A program made the translations under genes and the position numbers. The notes under the pieces are model-generated. The model worked only from the letters and a program-made list of their open reading frames with translations. It made no database searches and was not told the DNA's origin. From assembly GCA_038232935.1 (NCBI GenBank), contig JBBSMX010000077.1, positions 1-20,224 on the forward strand: a DNA stretch of 20,224 nt, given 5' to 3'. Position 1 is the first letter of the stretch, and each line of letters begins with the position of its first letter. Origin of the DNA: JBBSMX01 sp038232935. Its GTDB lineage: Bacteria; Bacteroidota; Rhodothermia; Rhodothermales; JANQRZ01. This document shows positions 13,874 to 20,224 of this stretch, one piece after another.

Positions 13874-13938
13874 CCCGTACTTATCAGGACGGATGGGGGT
13901 GTTATCACGCCCCGAGGCCTGATAACGTGCGGGGGGAG
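13874..13938. terminator. Strong imperfect hairpin, probable shared terminator of the oxidoreductase and smc genes, displaced by the cassette
   Basis: The outer stem pairs 13874-13888 (CCCGTACTTATCAGG) with 13918-13933 (CCTGATAACGTGCGGG), 15 pairs with one bulged C at 13926 and one G-T pair. Inside, 13895-13901 pairs with 13906-13913 around a TTAT loop. It lies between converging transcription units, and if the cassette at 12844-13873 is removed it starts at the base right after the oxidoreductase stop codon. There is no U-run, so termination is inferred from position and stem strength. Confidence 0.55.
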
Positions 13939-14087
13939 GTTACGGTGAGCGGCGGCCTACGCCTGGCAAGAAACACCCTCGCGAGGTCGCTTGCTCGCCT
14001 TTCGCCTGCAAGATAAACGCCCCGTTCCGAACCGCAAGCGTCCTCGTGCTGCGCGCAAAGTGCCCACCTGATCTGCTCGGCTTGGCG

Positions 14088-17000
14088 CTACGCTGCCTCG
14101 GTGAGCACTTCGTCGAAGGTCACGCCGACGAGCTTGCTCACGCCCTCCTCCTGCATCGTCACGCCGTACATCCGGTCGGCGGCTTCCATCGTGAGCTTGT
14201 TGTGGGTGACGAGGATGAACTGCGTGCTCTCGGAGAACGAGCGGATCAGGCTCATGAACCGCTCGACGTTGGCGTCGTCGAGGGGGGCGTCCACTTCGTC
14301 GAGGATGCAGAACGGGGAGGGCTTGACGAGGTAGATGGCGAAGAGGAGGGCGATGGCCGTAAGCGTCTTCTCGCCACCGGAGAGTTGGGTGATGGCGCTT
14401 GGCTTCTTCCCCTTCGGCCGTGCGCGGATCTCGACGGCGTCTTCGAGCGGGTCGTCGCCGGCGAGGACGATGTCGGCGCTCGCGTTCTCGCCGAAGAGGT
14501 CGATGAAGAGCCGCTGGAACTCGCGGCGGACGGCCTGGAACGTCTCATCGAAGCGGGCGGAGGCGGTCGTGTTGATCTCGCGGATCGTGGAGCGGAGGGA
14601 GGCTTCGGCCTGTTCGAGGTCGGCCTGCTGGGCGCGGAGGAAGTCGAGCCGCTCTTTCTCTTCCTCGTACGATTCGAGCGCGAGCTCGTTGACGGCGCCG
14701 AGGCCGCGGAGTTTTTCGCGGAGGCCGGGGATCTCGCGCCGCGCTGCGTCCACGTCGAAGTCGTCGCCGGGCGCATCGAGCTCGCCGAGAGCGACGCCGT
14801 ACTCGTCCCACGCGCGCTCGGCGATGGCTTCCATCCGCGTGCCGAGTTCGGTCAGCCGGACTGCGCCCGTCCCCTGGCGCTGCTGCGCTTCCTCGCGCAG
14901 CCGACGGACCTCGCGGAGCAGTACATCGGTGTCGGAGATGGCGGAGCGCGCATCGGAGACGGCGGTTTCGGCCTGCTTGACGGCGTCGTCAAGACTTGCT
15001 CTAGCATCGCGGAGGCGGGTCGCTCGGGCCTCCTGCGTGGCTTTCAGCCCGGCGGCCTCTTCGCGCCCGGCGCGGACGCGCTCGGCCTCAGTCTGCCGCT
15101 CTTCTTCGCGGACGGCGAGTTCGCGGATCGTGCGCTCAGCCCGGTCGCGGTCGCGGTGGAGCGCGTCGAGCCGGTTGCGCGCTTGGACGGCGACGAGGTG
15201 GGCCTCGCTGAACCGAGTGAGGGCGTCGCGGCTGGCAGCTTCGGCGGCGGCGTACGCAGCATCAGCCGCGTCCCGCGTCCGCTGCGCGTCATCGTGTGCG
15301 GTCTGGGCGACGGCGAGGGCGGCTTCGAGCGCTTCTGTCGCCTCGGCCGCGCCGAGCTGCGCTTGCAGGTCGGCGCGGCGGGTATCGAGCTCGGTGCCGC
15401 GGCGGGACTGCGCCTCCGTTTCGTACGCGGCCTGCCCCGCTTCTCGCTCCGCTGCATCGAGGGCGCGCTCGGCCTCGCGAAGGGCGGTGCGTCGTTCGTC
15501 GAGGGCGAGGGCGGCGCGTTCGTCTCGGAGCGCCCGGTCGCGCGCTTCCAGCATCTCTACATCGGCTGCGGCCGACTCGACTTCGGCGAGGGCGGCGGCG
15601 AGCTGTTCCCGGCGGCCGAGCCGCTCGGCTCCAGCGGTCTTCTCCGCACCGCCCGCGTGGAGGATGCCGCGCCCGCCGGTCCATTCGCCGTCCGGGGTGA
15701 CGAACCGAGCATCGGGGTGCGCGTCGTGCAGCGCCTCGGCCTCGGCGAGCGAGTCGGCGACGAAATAGTTCTGAAGCAGGAGCCGCACGAGAGGCTGGTG
15801 CGCTGCATCCGTGCGGACGACGGAGGCGACGGCGACCGTGCCCGGCGGTGCGGGGGCGGAGGCCGGAACGTCGGGCAACCGTTCCAGCACGACGAACGTG
15901 GCGCGCCCCGCGTCTTCGGCCCGTAGCCGCTCGATGCCGGCGTGAGCCTCGGCCTCGGTCCCCACGACGAGGCACGACGCGAGCGGACCGAGCGCGGCGT
16001 CCACGGCGGGGCGGAAGTCCGGGTCGCAAGCGAGCAGGTCAGCGACGGTTTGCGGTGCGTCGGCCCAGCCGGGATTCGTGAGGAGCGTTTGGACGGCGTC
16101 GGAGAAGCCCTCGTAGCTGTCGAGCAGGCTCTGGAGGATGCCGGCCTCGGCGGTCGAGGCGTCGAGCCGGCGTCGGGCCTCGCGCAGTTGCTGTCCGGCC
16201 GCGTCGATTTGCGCGTCGAGGTCGCCCCTCTGGCTTTCCGCATTTCGAAGCGCGTCGGCGGCGGCGTCACGTTCGGCGGCGGCGCGGTCGCGGGCACGCT
16301 CGGCTTCTGCCGTCTGCGTCGCGGCATCGGCGAGGGTTCGCTCGATGTCGCGCCGCACGGCTTCGACGCGCTCGATCTCGGCTTCGAGGAAGGCGCGGCG
16401 GTTGCGCTGCGTGTCGAGCGCGGCGCGGGCGGTGCCGATGGCGTCGGCGGTGCGGCGGGCTTCGGCCTGGGCCGCGCTCACGTGGTCGCGGGCGGCCAGG
16501 GCCTCGGCGTCGGTGCGGTCGCGGGCCTGGGCGCGCTCGGCCTGGGCGCGCTCGGCCTGGGCGAGGGCGGCTTCGGCGGCTTCACTCTGGGCGGCGAGCG
16601 TTTCAGATTCGGCGCGGAGGGCGTCGGCGCGGGCCGTGTCGGCGTCGCGCTCGCGGTCGAGGCGTTCGAGTGCGGCGGCGGCGGCGTCGCGGCGTTCTTC
16701 GGCGAGGCGGGCCTCGGCCTCGGCCTGCCGGATCTGCTCGGCGTGGGCGTTGAGGGCGCGCTGCTTCTCGGCGAGGTCGCGCTCGCGGTCGAGCAGGGCG
16801 GCGCGGAGCGCTTCGCTCTCGGCCTCGCGGCGCTGGAGCTGCGCCGTCCGTTCGGCCACCTGATCGCCGAGCGTGTCGGCTTCGGCGGCGAGGGTTCGGC
16901 GCTCGGCTTCGAGGCGCGCGAAGTCGGACGCGGCGAGGCCGAGTTCGAGGTCGCGGAGGCGCTGCTGGAGGGTCTGGTGACGCTGCGCCTTGCCCGCCTG

Positions 17001-17621
17001 TCGCGCGAGGCTGCGGACGTTTTTGTCGATCTCGTCGGTGAGGTCAGCGAGGCGCGTGAGGTCGGCCTGCGTGGTGTCGAGGCGGCGGAGGGCCTGGCTG
17101 CGGCGGAGCTTGTACTTCGTGATGCCGGCGGCCTCCTCGAAGAGCCGGCGGCGGTCGTCGGCGTTCTCGCTGAGGATGTCCTCGATCATCTTCAGCTCGA
17201 TGACCGAGTAGGCGCCCGCGCCCATCCCCGTGTCCATGAACAGGTCGAGGATGTCCTTGAGCCGGCAGACGGTCCCGTTGAGGAGGTACTCCGACTCGCC
17301 GGAGCGGTAGAGCCGGCGGCTGATCGTGACGTCGGTGTACTCGGTGGGGAGGACGTTCCGGGTGTTCTGGATGGAGAGGGAGACCTCGGAGAGGCCGAGG
17401 GCGCGGCGCGTGGCCGTCCCGTTGAAGATCACGTTCTCCATCTTCTCCGAGCGCAGCAGCCGCGCCCGCTGCTCGCCGAGCACCCACCGCACGGCGTCGA
17501 TGATGTTCGACTTCCCGCACCCGTTGGGGCCGACGATGGCCGTGACGCCGGGGTCGAAGTGGATCGCGGTCTTGTCGGCGAAGCTCTTGAAGCCGTGGAG
17601 CTCGATGCTGCTGAGGTACAT
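14088..17621 (-). CDS. smc: Chromosome segregation protein SMC
   Basis: The 1177-residue protein has the full SMC layout: Walker A GPNGCGKSN (31-39) in an N-terminal ATPase head, a long coiled coil, a hinge (about 500-655, from DSYEGFSDAVQTLL to GILHAGG), the returning coil, then the ABC signature LSGGEK (1080-1085) and Walker B FCILDEVDAPLDD (1104-1116). Its length matches the family (about 1180). It forms the dimeric core of the condensin-like SMC-ScpAB complex that organises and separates chromosomes. The coils are very rich in Ala, Arg and Glu, which at this GC content leaves long open frames on the opposite strand that are not genes. scpA and scpB are not nearby. The bases before the ATG (CCCGCCTCCCGC) are pyrimidine-rich with no Shine-Dalgarno. 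Confidence 0.97.
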   Translation of the reverse strand: MYLSSIELHGFKSFADKTAIHFDPGVTAIVGPNGCGKSNIIDAVRWVLGEQRARLLRSEKMENVIFNGTATRRALGLSEVSLSIQNTRNVLPTEYTDVTISRRLYRSGESEYLLNGTVCRLKDILDLFMDTGMGAGAYSVIELKMIEDILSENADDRRRLFEEAAGITKYKLRRSQALRRLDTTQADLTRLADLTDEIDKNVRSLARQAGKAQRHQTLQQRLRDLELGLAASDFARLEAERRTLAAEADTLGDQVAERTAQLQRREAESEALRAALLDRERDLAEKQRALNAHAEQIRQAEAEARLAEERRDAAAAALERLDRERDADTARADALRAESETLAAQSEAAEAALAQAERAQAERAQARDRTDAEALAARDHVSAAQAEARRTADAIGTARAALDTQRNRRAFLEAEIERVEAVRRDIERTLADAATQTAEAERARDRAAAERDAAADALRNAESQRGDLDAQIDAAGQQLREARRRLDASTAEAGILQSLLDSYEGFSDAVQTLLTNPGWADAPQTVADLLACDPDFRPAVDAALGPLASCLVVGTEAEAHAGIERLRAEDAGRATFVVLERLPDVPASAPAPPGTVAVASVVRTDAAHQPLVRLLLQNYFVADSLAEAEALHDAHPDARFVTPDGEWTGGRGILHAGGAEKTAGAERLGRREQLAAALAEVESAAADVEMLEARDRALRDERAALALDERRTALREAERALDAAEREAGQAAYETEAQSRRGTELDTRRADLQAQLGAAEATEALEAALAVAQTAHDDAQRTRDAADAAYAAAEAASRDALTRFSEAHLVAVQARNRLDALHRDRDRAERTIRELAVREEERQTEAERVRAGREEAAGLKATQEARATRLRDARASLDDAVKQAETAVSDARSAISDTDVLLREVRRLREEAQQRQGTGAVRLTELGTRMEAIAERAWDEYGVALGELDAPGDDFDVDAARREIPGLREKLRGLGAVNELALESYEEEKERLDFLRAQQADLEQAEASLRSTIREINTTASARFDETFQAVRREFQRLFIDLFGENASADIVLAGDDPLEDAVEIRARPKGKKPSAITQLSGGEKTLTAIALLFAIYLVKPSPFCILDEVDAPLDDANVERFMSLIRSFSESTQFILVTHNKLTMEAADRMYGVTMQEEGVSKLVGVTFDEVLTEAA

Positions 17622-17713
17622 GCGGGAGGCGGGCAGCCGGTTCGGCGCGGTGGGAGTCGCTTGGAAGATAGCCTACGCCGGGCCTCCTCGCAGGCGCGCT
17701 TCCGACCGGATGC

Positions 17714-17751
17714 AAAACGCCCCGCCCCCGCAGGCGGCGGCGGCGGGGCGT
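17714..17751 (-). terminator. Intrinsic terminator downstream of the NIDO/T9SS gene
   Basis: On the minus strand ACGCCCCGCC (17751-17742) pairs perfectly with GGCGGGGCGT (17726-17717) around a 15-base loop, and the stem runs into TTTT (17717-17714). It begins 22 bases after the stop codon of the secreted-protein gene and lies 92 bases upstream of the smc start, so the two genes on the same strand are probably separate transcription units. Confidence 0.85.
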
Positions 17752-17773
17752 CGAGCGTCAGCGGTGAAGCCGA

Positions 17774-19231
17774 TCAGCGGACGCGCATCAGCTTCTGCGT
17801 CGTGACGCGGCCACCCGCGTCGAGCCGGACGAGGTAGAGCCCGCCCGGGAGCGTGTGGCCCACCGCATCGCGGCCGTCCCACGTCGCCGTGTGGTCGCCC
17901 GCACCCATCGGCGCGTCCGCGAGCCGGGCGACCTCGTGCCCGAGCAGGTCGTAGACGGTGAGGCGGACGGGGCCGGCCACCGCGAGGTGGAACGGGAGCG
18001 TCGTCGTCGCCCGCATCGGGTTGGGGTAAGCCGGGGCGAGCGAAGCTTCGTCCGGCTGCGCATCATCCTCGGAGGCGGTAGGGTCCAGCACGCGGAGGAC
18101 GATGGTGACCGTCGTGGAGAGGGCGGGAGACCCGTCGTCCGTCGCTGTGAGCGTGACGGCGTGGTCGCCGACCTGCGAGGCGTCGGGCTGGAAGGTGAGC
18201 GTCGCCACGGCGATGTTGCCCGCAGCGGCCGTGGCGGAGAAGTTGGCGAGGCCGCCCGCGTCTACGGTGATCGTCGTCGTCTGATCGCCCTCGGGGCTGA
18301 GGAAGGTAAAGTCCTGCACCCACGTCTCGCCGATGTTGATCTCGAAGGCCTCGCCGTTGCTGAACCCGCTAGCGATCGGGGAGACGTTCCCCGACCCCTC
18401 TGCGGTGTTGAAGCAGATGGTCTGGCCGTCGAGGTGGCTCACGCCGTCCACTGCGCCGCTCGGGCCGTCATAGTCCACGCCCTCGTGGTCGAAGCTTCCG
18501 TACAGGAAGAAGTCCTGCCCGTTGCCCCGGTTGGCGCCGACGACGGCGGGGAAGCCGCCGAAGCCACCGTCTCCGTCGGAGGCATCGCCCGTCGTCCACT
18601 GCATGTCGCCGTAGCCGAAGCAGACGTTGTTATCGCCGAGCAGGACGGGCGCGCTCGCGATGACGACTTGGAAGGTGTTCGTCAGTTCGGGGTGTTGACT
18701 GTAGAACCCGACCTGCTCCCAGTGGGCGACGAACGCGGGCGTCCCGTCGACGGTGATAGTTTTGTAGTAGACGAGGCCGCAGGCGTCACACCGCGTGTCG
18801 ACATCGGCCCAGAAGGGGGCTACCATCACGAAGTCGGTGCTAGGGAACCCTTCGGGGTCATAGCTGCTGTAGCACGAGTTGTCGTCGGGGCCGAACGAGA
18901 CGTTGCCGTTGTTGTTGACACAGACCTGGTTGTAGGTCGTGCCGTAGAGGGTGTAGCTGAATCCGAGGTCGAGCATCCCTGTGAAGTCGTCGTCGTTCCG
19001 GTCAAGCACGGACCAGCCGCCGTCGCCGGGGTAGGTAATGAGGAGGCCGCCGCGTGCAGCAGACGAGGGCGGAGCGGGCATTACCGACGCGGACGAAGGG
19101 GAGTGGAGCGTTTGTTTCCAGATGGCATAGGCCGAAGGGGAGGTGTGAGGATCAGGCTGTTGAGCGAAGGTGCTCGACGCGAAGAGGAACACACAGGCGA
19201 AAATGAAGGCATTACGTAGCGCGGGAATCAT
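17774..19231 (-). CDS. Secreted NIDO-domain protein with type IX secretion sorting domain
   Basis: The 485-residue protein has an N-terminal signal peptide (LRNAFIFACVFLFASSTFA, cut before QQPD). Residues 85-250 look like a nidogen-type (NIDO) domain: SYTLYGTTYNQVCVNNNGNV, DFVMVAPFWADVDTR (133-147) and FVAHWEQVGFYSQH (167-180). Six or more Cys in this part may form disulfides. Residues 285-385 resemble a cadherin/Ig-like beta-sandwich (DHAVTLTATDDGSPALS). Residues 398-485 are a C-terminal Por/T9SS sorting domain: LAPAYPNPMRATTTLPF, VRLTVYDLLGHEVARL, LPGGLYLVRLDAGG and a final QKLMRVR. Such proteins cross the outer membrane by the type IX system and are anchored or released outside the cell. 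The ATG at 19231 is chosen because it puts the signal peptide first. Adhesion is a guess from the domains. Confidence 0.88.
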   Translation of the reverse strand: MIPALRNAFIFACVFLFASSTFAQQPDPHTSPSAYAIWKQTLHSPSSASVMPAPPSSAARGGLLITYPGDGGWSVLDRNDDDFTGMLDLGFSYTLYGTTYNQVCVNNNGNVSFGPDDNSCYSSYDPEGFPSTDFVMVAPFWADVDTRCDACGLVYYKTITVDGTPAFVAHWEQVGFYSQHPELTNTFQVVIASAPVLLGDNNVCFGYGDMQWTTGDASDGDGGFGGFPAVVGANRGNGQDFFLYGSFDHEGVDYDGPSGAVDGVSHLDGQTICFNTAEGSGNVSPIASGFSNGEAFEINIGETWVQDFTFLSPEGDQTTTITVDAGGLANFSATAAAGNIAVATLTFQPDASQVGDHAVTLTATDDGSPALSTTVTIVLRVLDPTASEDDAQPDEASLAPAYPNPMRATTTLPFHLAVAGPVRLTVYDLLGHEVARLADAPMGAGDHTATWDGRDAVGHTLPGGLYLVRLDAGGRVTTQKLMRVR

Positions 19232-19400
19232 GGCCGTGGCCGGATTGGGGAACGGAGGGGGCGGCCGATGTCGGCCTACCCGTTGCGCAGTCAAACCCCT
19301 AATATTACGTAGATGGCATATCGAATCTGACAGGTACAATTGGCTACTTCTACTGTCGCTTTGCAAGCATAAATGCCCCGCCGCTGCAGCTTGCAGCAGT
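19232..19400 (-). promoter_or_regulatory. Leader and likely promoter region of the NIDO/T9SS gene
   Basis: This stretch holds a perfect small hairpin GGCCGA-tg-TCGGCC (19263-19276), 31 bases before the start codon, and then the most AT-rich patch of the window (about 19298-19345, including TAATATTA on both strands), a good candidate for the promoter. A further inverted repeat GCTGCA-gct-TGCAGC lies at 19383-19397. No known operator is recognised. Confidence 0.4.
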
Positions 19401-19790
19401 GGGATAGGGAGGGAAGGGCAGCGGGGGCGCATCCGGTTGCGTTACGGAACGAGCCGGCTATGCCGCGCCCGTGCTGCTAACCGCACACGGAGTGCCGGTA
19501 CGCCCCGTCGTGCGGTGGACTGTGACCGTCTCAGGTCCGAAGCGGGTCACGACATCGGGGATCGCAGCGGCAACGGCCGCCGCCATTGGTTTCGAGCCGG
19601 ACACTCCGCGTGTCCGTCACCCCACGCGTGATGCTCCCTACTTCCGGCAGGCGATCTCGCTCCGAGCCTCAGGTCAGCCAGGACAACGTCGCGACGGCCG
19701 AAGTCCATCGCGCGCTCGGCGACCTGCTCAGCCGCCGGGGGAGCTATGTGGCGGCGAACCCCCTCCTGCTATCCGTCCACAAGACCTTCC

Positions 19791-20222
19791 TCAAACATCG
19801 AGCGCCGGGAAGGCCATGTCGCCGTTGCCGGACACCGACGAGCGAGGTGGGGCGGAGTCGACGATCTCGCGGAGGACGCGGAGGAGGTCCGTCGTCGTCC
19901 ATGCCGAGGACTCGGAGACGCTGTAGCAGTACACCCCGTCGCACGCGGGCGTGACGGTGAGGGCCGCCGGGGTGTGGCTGAGCCGCTTGCTGGTGTGAGC
20001 CGGAGGGGGCAAGGGCGTGCGGACGGCTGAGGCGTGAGCGAGGCGGTCACTGTGCCTGTACGTGTCCTGTGGAGTGAGGGCGTAACTCAACGTCAGTCGC
20101 GGGTTGATCAGATCGAGGCAATTCCTGCGTAGCAGAGGTTCAGATGCACCAGCTTCAGCAACGACACGCTCCAGAGACCTTGCCACGAACGGGCGTAGAC
20201 CCGGTCGCAGAACCGATCCCAC
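19791..20222 (-). CDS. Doubtful hypothetical reading frame, coding-like only in its C-terminal 62 codons
   Basis: The frame is open from the window edge to the TGA at 19791. In its last 62 codons (about 19979-19794, with ACDGVYCYSVSESSAW and TTTDLLRVLREIVDS) 57 end in G or C, as in the genes of this window, but in the first 38 codons only 18 do, and there another frame looks better. There is no ATG before the last few residues. It may be the tail of a frameshifted gene. No family is recognised. Confidence 0.25.
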   Translation of the reverse strand: MGSVLRPGLRPFVARSLERVVAEAGASEPLLRRNCLDLINPRLTLSYALTPQDTYRHSDRLAHASAVRTPLPPPAHTSKRLSHTPAALTVTPACDGVYCYSVSESSAWTTTDLLRVLREIVDSAPPRSSVSGNGDMAFPALDV

Positions 20223-20224
20223 AA
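20108..20224 (-). CDS. Possible C-terminal end of a gene running in from the right edge
   Basis: Read from the right edge, 38 codons lead to a TGA at 20108, giving WDRFCDRVYARSWQGLWS followed by VSLLKLVHLNLCYAG. Of these codons 30 end in G or C, against 18 of 38 for the overlapping frame on the same strand, so this frame is the better coding candidate. The fragment is too short to name. Confidence 0.3.
   Translation of the reverse strand: MWDRFCDRVYARSWQGLWSVSLLKLVHLNLCYAGIASI

Larger units (their letters stand above)
19401..20224. other. Gene-poor end of the window with fragmentary coding-like stretches
   Basis: No complete gene with a recognisable product is found here. Three stretches read like protein on different frames: a plus-strand stretch at about 19470-19640 (RPVVRWTVTVSG), a second plus-strand frame at about 19650-19800 (VATAEVHRALGDLLSRR) and a minus-strand stretch at about 19791-19976. 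None has a clear start, and frame changes between them suggest a decayed region or remnants of one or more genes. Base composition is more mixed than in the genes to the left. Confidence 0.4.

Noticed and set aside
13868..13945. A second attC site on the other side of the hydrolase gene
   Set aside because: GCCCAAC and a long hairpin are present, but the far core would be GTTACGG, which does not fit GTTRRRY, and the spacers (6 and 13 bases) are too unequal. The cassette boundary GTTGGGC followed by an older terminator explains it better.
14046..17837. Two long open frames (over 620 codons each) on the strand opposite smc
   Set aside because: They mirror the Ala/Glu/Arg-rich coiled coil of SMC in GC-rich DNA. 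Their translations are low-complexity and have no start context or family features.
1..20224. CRISPR arrays, rRNA or tRNA genes, transposase genes
   Set aside because: No regularly spaced direct repeats, no conserved RNA gene motifs and no transposase-like reading frame were found on either strand.

Overview
The window looks like chromosomal DNA from a GC-rich member of the Bacteroidota/Rhodothermota side of the tree (relatives of Salinibacter, Rhodothermus or Rubrivirga); this is an inference. The reasons are a secreted protein ending in a type IX secretion (Por) sorting domain, a Bacteroidota-style NUDIX protein with an N-terminal extension, very GC-rich third codon positions, CT-rich leaders before most ATG codons instead of Shine-Dalgarno sequences, and one upstream box matching the Bacteroidota -7 consensus TAnnTTTG.

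Layout. Bases 1-2744 (+): the C-terminus of a transporter-linked EIIA/TrkA_C protein, an OmpA-like lipoprotein and an M28-family metallopeptidase. Bases 2768-4909 (+): a TIGR02587/TIGR02588 membrane-protein pair with overlapping stop and start codons, an MgtC/SapB-family protein and a small GGQ release-factor-like protein, closed by a perfect 19-bp bidirectional terminator hairpin. Bases 5011-10505: a small unknown protein (-), then a 152-aa two-repeat protein, glucose-6-phosphate isomerase, an e(P4)-type lipoprotein acid phosphatase, a GT39-type membrane glycosyltransferase and a DUF2959 lipoprotein (all +). Bases 10549-10619 hold an elaborate branched inverted repeat between convergent genes. 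Then come a NUDIX hydrolase (-) and a divergent flavoprotein disulfide oxidoreductase (+), an alpha/beta hydrolase (-), the SMC chromosome-condensation protein (-) and a NIDO-domain T9SS cargo protein (-). The last kilobase (19232-20224) has no confident gene, only fragmentary coding-like stretches.

The most interesting object is at 12844-13873. The alpha/beta hydrolase gene is lower in GC than its neighbours. On its own coding strand it starts just after GTTGGGC, and its stop codon is followed by a 65-nt element with the R''-L''-L'-R' architecture of an integron attC site, including the exactly complementary GCCCAAC and one extrahelical base in L''. The far half of that attC is the last codon and stop codon of the oxidoreductase gene. 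Removing the 1030-bp unit joins the oxidoreductase stop codon directly to a strong hairpin shared with smc. The simplest reading is a solitary integron gene cassette inserted at a secondary site between a gene and its terminator, with no integron integrase in view.
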